From: Nereocystis luetkeana
Lineage: Eukaryota > Sar > Phaeophyceae > Laminariales > Laminariaceae
DNA length: 64,000 bases
NCBI GenBank assembly: GCA_031213475.1
Contig: JARUPZ010000015.1
Span: forward strand, 9,204,528 to 9,268,527
Direction of reading: 5' to 3'
Shown here in pieces: positions 11,401-22,734 of the stretch. A program made the position numbers and the translations under genes. Numbering within the stretch: the stretch's first letter is position 1; the number at the start of each line of letters is the position of its first letter. The notes beneath the pieces are model-generated. The model was not told the origin of the DNA, searched no databases, and saw only the letters and a list, made by a program, of their open reading frames with translations.

Positions 11401-14400
11401 ATGCATGGCCGTGTAGTACGACCATATACCATAGACCTTGGCATCCCTACAATGTCGGGCAGATGTTTCTTGCTGAAGGGTGAGATGCATCCTGCTATCG
11501 TAAAAAACACTTGTGAGGCGGATGCTCTTGCATATTGATATCAGTGTCAAATTCATTGATTTGCTATTTCGTGTGGGGGGTGTACTCACTGTCATGCACG
11601 GCTGTAGACGGGAGGAGGGGGGGGGGGGTTAGTAATCCTGGCAGGTCATTGGTTCGCGGTACGGACGTAAAGCAGTGACTGGTTGAATCGCACCGAGAAA
11701 GATGAGACTTTGCACTTAGGGTAGTAGTTGGTATTCTGCGAAGTTTTTAGGTTCGCGGTTCCGATGTAGAGCCACTATTGATTGGGTCACACGGAGAAGG
11801 GAGAGGCTTCGCACAAAAGTGTGACGGCGGCCGGTACTACTGGAAGCTCATTGGTTGTCGCTGCCCACATACGTACCGTCAGCAGCGATTGGTTGAATCG
11901 CACTCAGAGAGAAAGAGAAAGACAGACGGGGGCGGGTAGAAAGAAGGGAATCCTCGCTTGATACACACAAAAACGGTAAAATCAGGTATGTGCTTCCCAA
12001 ACCTGAACATTCAAATAACGGCAACCGCGACATCAATCTTGCCTCTAGCGCACGCCTCAATCTCTCCGCCTTCTCCAGCTCTGCTTTCTCCTCCAGTCGC
12101 TTGGCGAGGGTAGCCTGCTGCTTTCGCCTGGTAATTTCAGGGGGGCGGGAGCTGGAAGTTTGATCCGGCGATCCGTCGGCTGGTTGACCGATTATTATTT
12201 TGATAATTAATTGGTTGGTTGGTCGCTTGCCGTACCGAAGACCCCCAAGCGTACAAGCGAACGGTGTAGCAAAAAACAGACGGAAACATACCCCCTCACT
12301 ACTGTTTGCCTGCTGCCTTCTTGTTGTCTGTCTACAGTGTACCTACGTCTTGCGTGTAATAGGGTATGGCTTGTTCCCCTTCCTATTGTCTGCCTACTGT
12401 TTACGTATTGCCCGACTTAAACTATTTTCTTTGTAGTGCCTGCGTCCTTCAATTCTACTGCCTTCCTACTGTCTACCTACTTCAACTATACTGCCTATCT
12501 ACTGCCTATATACGTACGAGTACTGCTTGCCTACTTGCACCTACCTCGCCATAAACGCCAGCGTCTCGCGGCGGCGCTGCTCGGCACCCTCCTGAGCCTT
12601 CCGAGCACCATCCTTCTCGTGGGGCCGCCGCGCAGCCGCCTCGATCCCCTCCCACTGATGACGCATATCCACTGCACTATCACCACCACTACCACCTCCA
12701 CCACCACCACCACCACCACCACCACCACCACCACCACCTATGCCTCTGCCGGCGCCGCGACCACCTCCGTCGCCGCGACTGCGGCCGCGGCCGCGGCCGC
12801 TGCCAACCCCACCGCCACGGGAGGCAGACCTTGCCCGGGCAGTGGAAGTGGTAGCGGCCAGCGGCCGGGCGGAGGCACCCCAAGAAAATGACACGTGCCG
12901 GTTGCGCTTGTCGGTCGCAGAAGCAGTGGTTACGTCGTCATGTCTGCCAACGCCGGACAAAAGGCAGGGTGGCGAAAACGCGGAGGGACGGAGTCGGGGG
13001 GGTACTCATGCCAAGCATGGTCGTAGTCGTATGACCTTAAACGCTCGCATCCTTAGGAGGGAGGGGAAGAGGAACATGAGGTGTTTGCATGGCCGGAGTC
13101 TTGAGGCCATAGACCCTCGCACCCCTGCCATGCCGGGACGGAGCACGCTGGGTTTCACTAACGAGGCAGTATTTGCTTGCATCAAGCGCGAATCGCTGTA
13201 AGATGCTCGGCGAGTTGCATGGAGAGTGAACTGCATCCTACCAAGAACCGCTTGTGAGGTGGATTTAAGCAAAGTTTGCAGTACCTTCTTGCGTATGAAA
13301 GGCAGTTGTTGAAATCCTTGCGTTTTTCCGGTGAGGCAACTTCCAGGGACAGCAATAGGTATACTGTGTACCTGCTGGGGGGGGGTACATATATCATGAA
13401 TGGCCATCGTCGTAAGAGCATAGACTCTCGCATCCCTACTACGCGGAACGGAGCACGACGGGTTTTCACCGACCAGGCGCAGACACTGCTTGCGCCAGTC
13501 GCGAAGCGCGGTAAGGTGTTCGGCCAAACGCATGAAGGGTGAGCTACTGGGGGGGGGGTCGACGAAAATGAGGCGTTTTCGATCGGCAGACACCGCCGTT
13601 ACCGTTTGTACACCGGTACACCGAACAGAGAAAACCGAAAAATGGGAACGAAGCCTAAAATGAGAACCAAGCCGTATCTCCAAAACCATGTGGTGTATCA
13701 GAGAACCAAAACGATCCTGCGAAACCCCTTGGCCAGTCCTGTGAGAGGAGCTCGTCAGAACGGTCATGCTCCATCTCGTGCCTTCGGGTGCGCGCAAAAA
13801 GCGATATACGCTGGCTCTATTGTGATTTCTCTAGATGCTAGCTACCGCGGCGATGCCGAGGACTTCCAGCCTGAGCGACAGCTCATTCGAAGGCTGCTGT
13901 ACAGCCCCACAGGACTGTCAACTTTTTTCTTCCGATTTATCTGTTACCGGTATATGCGTGTGTTTGAGTTCTGTATTTACCGGGATGGCCGGTCGGCCCA
14001 TTCGATCAATCGAACCGTTACACTCTACACGGTGCTACCTAGATACCCGGTGAACGATAAGAGTGTTCCCGAAGAATTTGGTTTGGACCAATTTGTTTGG
14101 GTTTCTTGTAGTCTCTTTCTTATAGATCAGCAATCCCAACCCACAAAAAAATAGGAGACCGAACGACGTTTTAACCGAATTATCATAGGATTGGGCTATC
14201 ACTCTTCGGGCTGGGTTAACTCTGTTGTCCGGATTCAACTATTCAGCTAACCAGCTCCTCATGTTCATTGGTTCCAAACATTTTCATGAACCCAATCAAA
14301 ATTGATTATCGCAAACAAGCAGGTGATGGATATCGAACAACCATTTCCATATGATACGATAGCGAAAAGCAACACGAAAATCGATGCGAACTCGGTATTC

Positions 14401-15644
14401 GACGTATACCAGAGTTATCGAAGGATTCGTTCTCCGAAAAAGAGGAACAGCACAAGGGGGCGCCAAAGGATGGAGGGGAGGGCAAAACAAGGTTCGACAT
14501 TTCGAAAAACCCAAACTTCGCTTTTTGTTCTTGTTCGATTACATCAGACGATCGAAAATGTTTTGTACCATGTCTCTCACCTGATGAAAGGCCGCCCAGC
14601 TCCGGCAGTGTGCCCACGCCCGCGTTCCCGCTCACGCTCGCCGGTGCCCCTACCCCTTCCATCGTTCCCCGTACCCGCACCAAGCACGCCCCTCGTCAGA
14701 CTGGGCTCCTGAGGTTCCCCGACGCAAGTCCGACGAAGGCCTGGTTCGACCAGGTGAGTCGACGAGGACCGCGAGGGACGGTGGGGGTGCGGGTGGGAGG
14801 GGTCGCGGCCGCGGTTTCCACCACCGCCACCGCCACCAGCACCAACACCGCCCGCACCCGCCACACCAATACCACTATCACCGTAGTCTCCAACACGAAC
14901 ACCAACGCTAATACCACCAACACCAACACCACCACAACCACCACCACCACGCACGCCACCAACACCAACACCAATACCACTAACCGCACCACCACCATCA
15001 CCACCACCATCACCACTGACACCGTCCACCCGGACCGTCTCACCCACTCGCCGTTGCCGCGAGCCCGACCGAGGCCTAGGGGCGCCGCGTGTGGACGCCG
15101 CCCCCGACCCGAACCCTGCTCTCAACCCCGACCCCGATCTACCTTTCACCCCGCACCCCGATCTCGCACCCACGGTGGCCTGACCGCGAACACGACCCCT
15201 ACCCTCGCCAAAATCGACGTATCCGCGCGCGTCTCCGTGCCCGTCTCCCCGAACCCTAAAACCGGCTGCAGTGGCCGCGGCGGAGCCAACCTCCAACCGG
15301 TCTGGGTCCCAGTGCGGCTCACGGCGAGGGGGGGAAGACAGCGCCCGCGAGAGGCCTCCTCGTCCTCCTCTTCCTCCTCGTCCGGCGCCTCCGGTGATGC
15401 CCTCAGCGTTGACCTCACGGGGGACTCCAGGCCTGCGCCCGGCGCTGTCTCCGGGGGGGTTGCCTCCAGCGTTGCTCCTGGTGTGACCGGGGACGCTCCT
15501 CGACCGCACGCCGTTGGAGCGGGGTAGCGAGGACGAGGTTCGGCCGGACTTGGGCAAGAACCGGGCGTTGAAGGCGCGAGCTCTATCGGCCAGGTTCTTC
15601 GCTGCCTCCTTCCGGCGGACAGCGTCGTCCTTCCTCTCCTCCGC
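7580..15644 (-). CDS. Unrecognised multi-exon gene, low-complexity protein (six exons, at least 1,146 codons)
   Basis: Six minus-strand exons, in transcript order 15644-14581, 12943-12545, 12127-12043, 11306-10923, 10443-9786 and 8427-7580, join with matching phases (0/2, 2/2, 2/0, 0/0, 0/1, 1/0), which would be unlikely by chance. Introns are GT-AG apart from one likely GC-AG intron. The product alternates charged, Ala/Glu/Arg-rich segments that look helical or coiled with Gly-, Pro-, Ser- and Arg-rich disordered segments, including RGG-like repeats. No catalytic or binding domain is recognised, so no function is offered. The start codon lies upstream of 15644 and the stop downstream of 7580; neither was found. 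The exons are GC-rich, unlike the AT-richer surroundings. An hAT-like element sits in the last intron and two X repeats in the first. Confidence 0.6.
8428..8751. other. Intron sequence
   Basis: Polypyrimidine-rich on the minus strand near the acceptor (8430-8520). The rest is unremarkable up to the hAT-like element. Confidence 0.5.
8752..9718. mobile_element. hAT-like non-autonomous element, copy 1
   Basis: Starts CAGGGCTTTACATGGATCA and ends GATCAGCGAACAATCCTG, an eroded version of the terminal inverted repeats of the copy at 28244-29113 (CAGGGTTTTTCGCGGGTCA). Both ends carry long subterminal arrays of CGGGT/GGGTC repeats, as many hAT elements do. The inner 300 bp is also shared with copy 2. 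Flanking 8-bp sequences gtagtctt (8744-8751) and ctaatctt (9719-9726) agree at 6 of 8 positions, fitting an old 8-bp target duplication. It has no transposase frame. It lies in an intron of the left gene. Confidence 0.75.
9786..10443 (-). CDS. Exon 5 of the unrecognised left gene
   Basis: 658 nt, phase 0 to phase 1. Acceptor ccttctcacag above 10443, donor CG|GTGAGAGG below 9786. The encoded segment is Ser/Arg/Ala-rich at first, then a more ordinary stretch (…EEVLFFPERFSEP…, …PNLMLTSPEREALAATVLQG…) that may be the best part for a homology search. Confidence 0.65.
10444..10922. repeat. Intron with a short tandem repeat
   Basis: About 10720-10880 holds three degenerate units of roughly 60 bp (cacatctactgactgtaca…gccccaaccaa). 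The rest is purine-rich intron. Confidence 0.5.
10923..11306 (-). CDS. Exon 4 of the unrecognised left gene (poly-Gly)
   Basis: 384 nt, 128 codons, phase 0 both ends. Acceptor atttctcag above 11306, donor GTAAGG below 10923. The second half repeats a module VPVGRGRSGGDG followed by Gly-rich tracts encoded by GGT/GGC runs (about 10975-11150), so length variation between individuals is likely. Confidence 0.6.
11384..11555 (-). repeat. Repeat X fragment
   Basis: Diverged copy of the X repeat (ctcat…atgcatggccgt…accatagacc…gcatccctacaatgtcggg…gatgcatcctgc…cttgtgaggcggat) with an internal deletion, inside an intron of the left gene. It ends next to a run of G at 11617-11629. Confidence 0.65.
12043..12127 (-). 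CDS. Exon 3 of the unrecognised left gene (short helical exon)
   Basis: 85 nt encoding a highly charged helix (RKQQATLAKRLEEKAELEK…RLRRALE). Acceptor aattaccag above 12127. The donor that keeps frame with the next exon is GAG|GCAAGA, a GC-AG intron. A GT donor further downstream cannot be excluded, since the frame stays open to about 11848. Confidence 0.55.
12128..12544. other. Intron
   Basis: CTAC/CTGCCT-rich simple sequence (about 12300-12530) that acts as a long purine/pyrimidine-biased stretch. No gene seen on the other strand. Confidence 0.4.
12545..12943 (-). CDS. Exon 2 of the unrecognised left gene
   Basis: 399 nt, phase 2 in and phase 2 out. Acceptor gcgttggcag above 12943, donor GCGAG|GTAGGTGC below 12545. 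Encodes a Ser/Arg part, a Gly-rich tract (GGN repeats at about 12680-12735) and a charged helical end (…ARKAQEGAEQRRRETLAFMAR). The frame continues directly into the exon 3 helix. Confidence 0.65.
13003..13275 (-). repeat. Repeat X, truncated copy
   Basis: Matches the right half of X in reverse orientation (ggggtactcatgccaagcatggtcgt…ccctcgcacccctgccatgccgggacggagcac…gcttgcatcaagcgcgaa…cttgtgaggtggatt). It carries a 60-bp insertion not seen in other copies. Located in intron 1 of the left gene. Confidence 0.7.
13376..13552 (-). repeat. Repeat X, second truncated copy in the same intron
   Basis: Starts at a G run (13378-13386) followed by the X right end (tacatatatcatgaatggccatcgtcg…catccctac…ttttcaccgaccagg…gtgagct). 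It lies 100 bp from the previous copy in the same orientation. Confidence 0.65.
13553..14580. other. Remainder of intron 1 of the left gene
   Basis: A 182-codon + frame (13606-14154) exists but shows no domain, no start context and a composition like the intron. I do not call it a gene. Confidence 0.4.
14581..15644 (-). CDS. Exon 1 (first seen) of the unrecognised left gene
   Basis: 1,064 nt. Acceptor ctgtccccag above 15644, donor CATCAG|GTGAGAGAC below 14581, ending in phase 2. It begins with a charged helix (AEERKDDAVRRKEAAKNLADR), then a long Gly/Arg/Ser-rich region with RGG repeats (about 15440-15490) and a Gly/Val repeat tract (about 14870-15030). The opposite strand is a Thr-rich shadow of the same repeats. 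At least one upstream exon must exist to carry the start codon. Confidence 0.6.
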
Positions 15645-18546
15645 CTGGGGACAGCAGTGGTTGGTCGAATAAAAGGTGGCCGTATATAGCAGCAAGGTGA
15701 CGGAGGGTACGCGGCCGATAAAAAAATATACGGTATGCATGTGTTCGAGTGGGGTTAGGTGAATACGACGTAGCAGGACGTGGATAGAGGAAACAAGCTT
15801 TGGGAACCTGCTGTACGCATAGATATTGCCCTTGAAAAAAAGGAGTTTTGAGCTCTTAGGGATCCAGGTACTGAGCTCTCAGGGACTCAGGCACCACGAT
15901 CAGAACCGTGAGAACTGCGCTCGCTTAGGCCCAGGTGGTTAAAGATTCCGAAACCAGGTATCCGGACAACTCGAATCGCCGATTAGTAGACCGCATACGA
16001 ATAACACCCTCGACGATGAAGCAAGCCGAGGCCGTCGGACTACGGTTAGATGGCGAAATATAGACATAGTTGTGTCGCTACGAGCGAGTCCCCGTCATTA
16101 TACTACCGTACTTATCCCCTCTACTCTACTTGCGATCGAGCCGTTGTTGTTCCTTCAGAAAGAGGGACCACTCATCGCTTCTGTCACAAGACAATCCGGG
16201 CGAGGCAAAAGCTAAAAAACATCAATTTGCCACGTGTGAGTGATCAAACTATCCAAAGGCAACCTGCACAACAATAGTAGTCGGGTCCGTCCCATACGTT
16301 CTGCCTTGTCTTTCTCTGGTGCCTCGAACATTGGTCTCCTAACTTGAGGACTGCAATACCACTTCGGGCAAGTAACTTGGAATGAGAGTTGGATTTGTTT
16401 CGTAGTGTAGACCCAGTAGGTTATTATATTCAAAATTTAGTTGTGTGCCAATGGGCATCAGCGCATTCCCCTCCTGTGTCATGACCATATGGCCACGTCT
16501 AATCCTCGACCTTTCACATCAGGACACCAGCACACATTAAAAACCGACAACAGGTGGCATGCACAGCAGACGTTTAGTGGAACAAAACGCGTCAAATCGG
16601 CATTTTTTTCGCATAAAGTTTGGCCGACTTCGCCCTTTAGTCCTCAAATTTGCCAATTTCCCTGTCCGACGTAAGGAAGGCTTCCAAAATTGCGCGCTGA
16701 ATTCGACAGTTAGGCAATGAAATTCAGCGGGACTTTTCTTCTCACAAAAGAAAAAGTATCGCTGGCCTTTCTTGTAAAAACACGACAAATGATTAGTTGG
16801 GGACCAAAACGAGTGAGGATCTCAACACAAAAATTACAAAGTACGTGCACAGTACTCAAAAACGCTGCCCCAGATACTAAAAACCCTCTTCTAAAGGCCA
16901 CAAGCGTTTTCTTTAATCGCGTATTCCTGACAACATTCGTTTTCCAACTGTCGAAACCAGCGTACACTTTCGCGAAAAAGGAATCTACTATTGACAGGTC
17001 TGCGTGAAAAACCAGCTCGCACGACTCCGTCAACCATTTCACACATCAGAGTGGTCACGATCTACTGCTGTACACTGCTGTACAGCAATAGATCCTCTAC
17101 AGCAGTAAGTTCTAACCGGTTTTAAATGTGCTACGTATGCTAGATCATACAGATCAGGAATCTATTTAATACCAGGTATAGTTTGCCGTGATGCCCACTT
17201 GAAATATTGAAAATAGAGTTGAGTTTTGATGCCCACTTTTTTTTCTGCGTATCGTTTCGAAAATAATACTGCCATGAGAGGTCTAGATCATCACGTGGAG
17301 GTCAGTGATACATGTCCAACGTGTGATTCCTTTTGGGTATTGGGGCTCGGGAGGAGACTATGATCGAAAAAAATGATCATGCCAGCATTATTAGCCACAT
17401 GTCGCAAAAAGGCGCTGCTGGGTTAGTGGGTGCCGAATATTTAATGTGGTGCCCAAACGCGAATCCAAGGAGTGATATTTGGTGTTGGACATCGTATCGG
17501 ATGTTCCCATATATCGAGAATCGTGTCGGTTATCAAAAAGCGGGGAATGACTTGTCCCGAGATCCGATAAAAATGCCGTTCTTCTAGCTGGGAGGGGGCA
17601 TCACTCTACCGTCCCTTCCCCCCCCCGTTGAAAATCCAGGGTAACAATTCGTCGCGAGAAGTCAGAAGGAAATAACCCTGTTCTGTGAGCTCCTCGGCAG
17701 TACCATGACCTGCAATTCCTTACTCCCGCCTCGCATATCGTTTGTCCCATCGGCATTGCAGTTTTCATCGATCCGATCCGATCCGATAAATATCGGATTG
17801 CTTCTCGGATACCTGGTACTGGTATGTTTTTTTTTCCATATCGGATCGGAATCGATTATCGTCCCGACATCCAAGATTAAAGTGTGATGCATGCGTGCAA
17901 ACATAACGGCCACCCGTTACCCAGCGAGCACAATTTTTCAGACGCGTGGTTTCACATCGCTTTCCATGTTCCTGCTCGATATAACGGGGGGATTCGAAGG
18001 GGGTGCTGGGTACGCACTGGATATGGGTGTATTGTATACCTTCATCCATGAAACACAGCAGTGGCATGCTCATGTGCGCTATGCGGCTTCGCCTTGGATG
18101 GCCGCGTCGACTCAAAAGCGAGAAACATGAAGAATTAAAAAAAACTGATGGGCGGGGACAGCAATCAATGGGAGATCACGTGTGAAGTTCTACAACATAG
18201 AAATATACTCGTATCGAGCTTGACCGGAGGACGGGAGGTACCGGGTAAGCTGTTGCGAGCGCAGTAGACATATTCGAGGCAATTGATGTATGTGTGCACT
18301 TGGTTTACCTGTATATTGCCGGAAGGTACAGTGCGGCGGTGTAAGTAGATAATGTCCTTCCTATATTGTTAAAAGAATGAGTTACAACCCCAGAAGCATG
18401 TCCTTCGCACAGCCACAGCAGAGGCGAGCAACAGCAGCAGAGGTTGTTCTATAAGGGCGGCGGCTGGCTCGGAACGGCGACGAGCAGCAGCAACGCGAAG
18501 GAACAGTAAGAACTTTACTGCGTTACGCGTTTACGGACCGCACCCA
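15645..18546. other. Gene-free stretch
   Basis: No convincing exon on either strand. It holds a MITE-2-like fragment (about 16335-16390, gaggactgcaatacc…acttggaatg) and two TACCWGGTA motifs (17170-17178, 17810-17818). A run of GATCCGATCC at 17768-17790 is simple sequence. Confidence 0.35.
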
Positions 18547-18774
18547 ATGAAACCCCCTTTCCGCTTCTCGGAGAGCAAGTCGTTGGCGGATAAGACCGTT
18601 GACGAGATCACGAAGATCGGGAGGTTGAAGGCGGAGAACGGAGCGAATTTCTACATCGGACCGACCACTTGCACGCAGGCCCGACGGTCAAAAGAGGAAA
18701 CGGGACAAGTGTTCCCCGACCGCGAACGTGCTGCCACTGGCTGTCTCCAGCTAGCTCTTGAGTCAGTTTTCTAA
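18547..18774 (+). CDS. Possible small gene or exon, unrecognised
   Basis: 75-codon frame from ATG to TAA with mixed, non-repetitive composition (…SLADKTVDEITKIGRLKAEN…), more coding-like than its surroundings and preceded by a CAG-rich GC stretch. There is no recognised domain or promoter, and it could be chance or a decayed fragment. Confidence 0.2.
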   Translation: MKPPFRFSESKSLADKTVDEITKIGRLKAENGANFYIGPTTCTQARRSKEETGQVFPDRERAATGCLQLALESVF

Positions 18775-19892
18775 CGGCTGATTACCGTGATGACGTTAAC
18801 TCGAGATTAACCGCGGTATATAATTGTAGGAAGCATGGCGTATAGATACGAGTACATAGCAGGTAAAATATCTCGGTAAATGGTGGGGGTGCATATTCAA
18901 GTGAGTATACGAGTACGCAGGGAAGGAGAATTGGTTAGATGAAGTTAGTGGTATTCGATGAATTATGTCAGCTTTTTCATTTTGAATGAATAACGCCCTG
19001 CACATTGTCAGAAGGCAAATATATAATTAAAATTGTTATATCTGCTCGTGCTCAGTCCTAAAGGGAAGTAAGTAGGGCTCGAAGCCCACGGAGCCACGGA
19101 ACCCACCTTTCGTTTGTTTACATGAGTGGTTTTAAACACTCAACGATGCACATAATATATGGATGAAAAATGTGGAAAACAAAATCTACCGCGGTAATTA
19201 CCGAAGACAGCCCTGATTTTTTTGTCCAGGTTTTACGAGTGAAGCTTGAGGCCGAAAATTGTCCCACGAAAATCGCAGGCCTTCAAAATGGTGAATACTG
19301 TTACTGGTCGAAAGAAACCATTTATTTCCCCAATTTGTTTTCTGGACGAGCCGCTTCCAGGTACCCTAAGGCATTCCCACAATTGTGTTCCCGCAAGTAT
19401 TCGGAGAATTGATTTTGCGCAAGTTCAATATCAAGTAGAATATAACGCCAGAAGTCGACCACTGGAACTGCTGTTGTAGGTGATTGACAGGTAAATCTGA
19501 AAATGAAACGTTTTTTCTGGCCAAAACTCAAATATTAACGCCGGCGTCGGGAGATAAATCCTTGGTTTTCCGCACGTTCTCTTTGAGCCGCTGCCCACCC
19601 GTATACGAAGAGGTGTCTTTCATTCTATTATTTAGCCGAGAATTTGGATTCCTTAAGGCCCAAATATTCGAAAAAACAAGAAAGCGAAAACGACCGAATG
19701 TTTTGGTGAGACGAGTAGAACACCGTCCGGTAACGGGTCAAGACCCAAATATATGCCAAAACAAATACACGACCAAAAAACTTGGCGAGAAAAAAAAAAC
19801 ACCGTCCGGTGAAGGGTCGACAAGGAGGTGTGTCTTCCAACGACAGCGTGAACTTGCGAGTCTAAAGTTTTATGCCCGATGTTACCGTCATC

Positions 19893-19983
19893 CATAGGAC
19901 TGCAGTTCGGTTGTGGGGACAAACTACCTAGAAATTTGAATGGTTAGTCCCAAAAACGGGACTGCAGTACAAAAAGAGTTAAA
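19893..19983. mobile_element. MITE-2 copy
   Basis: Palindromic element: ggactgcagttcggttgtggggacaa … ttagtcccaaaaacgggactgcag. The outer ends are eroded. Same family as 20998-21104 and others. Confidence 0.7.
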
Positions 19984-20997
19984 TCAGCATGTAATTCGAG
20001 GATAACGATGATTGTTATCTTTCGCCAGTCACATCTACCTGGGGGGGGGGGCTATCAATAGTGCTGTGAATCAACAATCAACGCGATGTTTAAACACGTT
20101 TTTTTATTACTTACAATCATAATCGAATCAAATTTTCTTTGATTTATTGATTAATAATCAAATAATCATGATTGAATCAATCACCCCGAAAAAAATGTTT
20201 TTCGTTGATGGTTGTCCTAAAAAATGTTTTTTTTCTTAGTTCAAAGGCGCCCCTGCACTGCTGTGAAGCGATTAATAGCAGATACCTGGTAGGCTTTGTT
20301 TTGCATATATATCTGGACCGACCGTGCACCCCATTCGGGGCTGTGGACGCTTGCATGGCGATACTCTGGAAAAACTCCGCCCATTTTGGGGGAGGCGGGG
20401 ATTGTAGTGTGTAGTTTGGGTCCTCGATTGTTTTTTGTGCGTCCTCGACTTAGACAGAGATAAAGTAACCGCGATAACTGCCCTCGACGCATAGAACATA
20501 CCAAAGCTAATGGGTGGAGCACACCCTCAAAATCAGACCTGTACCTGGTATATTGTCACATAACTACGTATGTATCCCGGGGCGTACACAAAATAGAAGT
20601 ACTGGTATGCCATGGAGGAGACGGGTATTGGCGGATGGAGGCGCAGAAGCAGAGTCACCTCTTACTCGCAAGATAAAATTTTTAGGGAGGTTGCTGGCCA
20701 TTGCAAGGAAAACCCCATAACAAAGCGTTCGCAAAATATATTCCTGCTTCATTACCCATCCCTCTGCTGAGCAATGCTTAAGGCCACGCTGGCACCGAAG
20801 CGTCTCCTGGTCCCCGGCTTTCCGGTGACTGTAATTTCTAGATGTTTTACCGGAACAGGAAAAAAACATCGCTATCTTAACACGCTGCGTTTATTGGAAC
20901 TTGGGCTGGTTGGTGCTTTTACCGGAGAGCGACGGTGACTCGAAGAGATTCGTCACATAAACTCGTGGTTCTCTCGAAATTGCTCCCCCACCGGTTC
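19984..20997. other. Gene-free stretch
   Basis: AT-rich, with runs of aatcatgatt-type palindromes (20110-20190) and two TACCTGGTA motifs (20283-20291, 20542-20550). No gene recognised. Confidence 0.35.
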
Positions 20998-21104
20998 TTA
21001 ACCCTTTTAGGACCGCAATATCATTTTGGGGACAATTGGGGACAAATTACTTGGAATTTGAGTAGTGTGTCCCCAAAATGGGACTGGAGTTCTAAAAGGG
21101 TTAA
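20998..21104. mobile_element. MITE-2 copy with TTAA ends
   Basis: Fold-back element TTAACCCTTTTAGGACCGCA … CTAAAAGGGTTAA. TTAA at both edges (20998-21001, 21101-21104) may be the target duplication or part of the inverted repeat. Almost the whole element pairs with itself. Confidence 0.8.
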
Positions 21105-21535
21105 CAAAGGCGTACACCTCGACTAAGAGGTGCTCCAGTGGTAGAAATTGGTCGCATTTTGGGATGCACAAATTGAGATAGAAAGCAACCCCCCCCTGAA
21201 CGTTTGCACTTCACTTGCGGATAGCTACAGTCCACCTCTTCACAGGAACCTGCAGCCCCGCGAAATTGAGGGATGCTCCGGATGAAGTTTGTGAGGTCGT
21301 CGGGTGCGTCATACGGTAGTCGTGGGCAGCGAGAAACGACTCACAAGATATTTTCGTGTATTCAGAGTTGCGAGCGAGTAGGACAAAAAGCTCACAAAAA
21401 CGCCAAAATGTTTCGTTTCACGCGAGGGTGCTGGGTAGTGTTCTACCCGGGAGTTTCGTGGTCGCTGAAAAATATATCCCTGCATGAAAACCCCTTCCAT
21501 TTCTTTAAAAAAAAAAACTAATCATGATTGATCAG
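21105..21535. other. Gene-free stretch
   Basis: No exon or repeat family recognised apart from an A run just before the next SINE. Confidence 0.3.
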
Positions 21536-21885
21536 GCCGGTCGCCCCGGTGGTTCAAGTGGTTAACCTCGAATTCTACTTGTGTTTGAGTCCTTGGTTCG
21601 AGCCCCAGGTGGGTCGGACATTTGACTTTATTTGCAAAAATAAAAATAAAAAAGGATTCAATTGTTGAGAGCGCCTTGCAGCGTGGGTAGGCACAATTCG
21701 ATGCGAGTCGACGAGGAAAGAAAAGGCTGAAATCTTCTCGCGACAAAAATGAAGGCACGTACCATAGCGGGAAGGGGGTAGAAGAGCCTGCTATGTGACC
21801 CTGGATCTGAGTTACGAGTTGCAAGGAGAGAGAGAAGAAGATGTGCGAAGATAATGAATGGGATGAGCAAAAAAAAAAAAAAAAA
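21536..21885 (+). mobile_element. SINE family A, copy 1
   Basis: tRNA-derived SINE. Head begins GCCGGTCGCCCCGGTGG, A box TGGTTCAAGTGG, B box GGTTCGAGCCCCAGG. Then a linker (tttatttgcaaaaataaa), a conserved core (gttgagagcgccttgcagcgtgggtaggcac … gcgagtcgacgagg … aaggcacgtacc … agagcctgctatgtgaccc) and an A-rich tail. All six copies lie on the + strand. Confidence 0.9.
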
Positions 21886-22589
21886 GCAACTATCAAAATC
21901 ATCATTTAATCACGACCATTTTTAATTTTTAATAACAATCAATATTAATCAATGAAAAAACCCCAAAATAATCAATAATCAAATCAACACGGTATTTTAG
22001 TTGGTTCGCAACACTGGGGGAGACGACACTATTGTTTTGTTTGTTTGTTTCGATTCGATTTTGTTCTCTGTTTCTTCCGACCTTCCTCTCTTTCAAAACA
22101 TGCTAGAATACGTACGGTATGTCGTGCTTGTCGTATCCAGTACGATACACATGGAATTTACGCTGTCCACATTTCTTACAGAATAAAAATGATTTTGGTA
22201 TCTCTGTGTCGTGGTTTTGTGACCGCAGGGCTTGAGCTTGGTCTTACCGGTACTATTTATGTTTTTTCAAGTGCTCTCAGAACTGTTTTTTTTTTGCCGA
22301 AAACCCTCGATTTACTCGACGGGGCTGTCAAAAACAAGGGTAGACTCCTCAGGATGCTCCCCTCTGTTTTCCGAGAGCTTTCTTCAGCATTTTCCGTCTC
22401 TTTCAGAGTCGTAGTCGCACTGTTCGTCCATATAGCCAAGTCTGACGACATCATGATTTTTCTTCAAAAGTCTTCAAAGATTCATTATTTCTAGCCCCAG
22501 GTCTGACGAACAGCCTTATTTTTGACCCTCCAGAGAAAACTGATTGGCTGCTCCAAAAATTAAACTAGGACTCTTGAGAAGAGGTCCAA
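21886..22589. repeat. Decayed copy of the 26-29 kb fold-back family
   Basis: About 22085-22235 reads tgtcgtgcttgtcgtatccagtacgata…ttttgtgaccgcagggcttg, clearly related to the arm sequence at 26220-26300 and 27420-27520. The rest is unremarkable. Confidence 0.5.
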
Positions 22590-22715
22590 TAACAATAACA
22601 ATCTGGGAGATCTAGGATCTTTAGGTTGGTAGGATGTTCAGGCATTTTGGTTCCTGTTGGGATCAAGGAACAGGCGAAGACCCAACCCGACCCCTGACTC
22701 TAACCCTAACCCTGA
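22590..22715. repeat. Dispersed repeat with CCCTAACCCTAA, copy 1
   Basis: gggagatctaggatctttaggttgg…attttggttcctgttgggatcaagg…gactctaaccctaaccctga also occurs at 52940-53065. The CCCTAA units look telomere-like but there are only two or three, so this is a dispersed repeat and not a telomere. Confidence 0.65.
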
Positions 22716-22734
22716 GGCCACTTCTTATGCTGTC

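Noticed and set aside
13606-14154. 182-codon + frame
   Set aside because: No domain, intron-like composition, lies in an intron of the minus-strand gene.
14610-15527. 305-codon Thr/Asn-rich + frame
   Set aside because: Mirror of the Gly/Val repeat in the minus-strand exon 14581-15644, which has matching splice sites and phases.
22697-22714. Interstitial telomere (CCCTAA repeats)
   Set aside because: Two or three units only, and the same context recurs at 53.04 kb, so it is part of a dispersed repeat.
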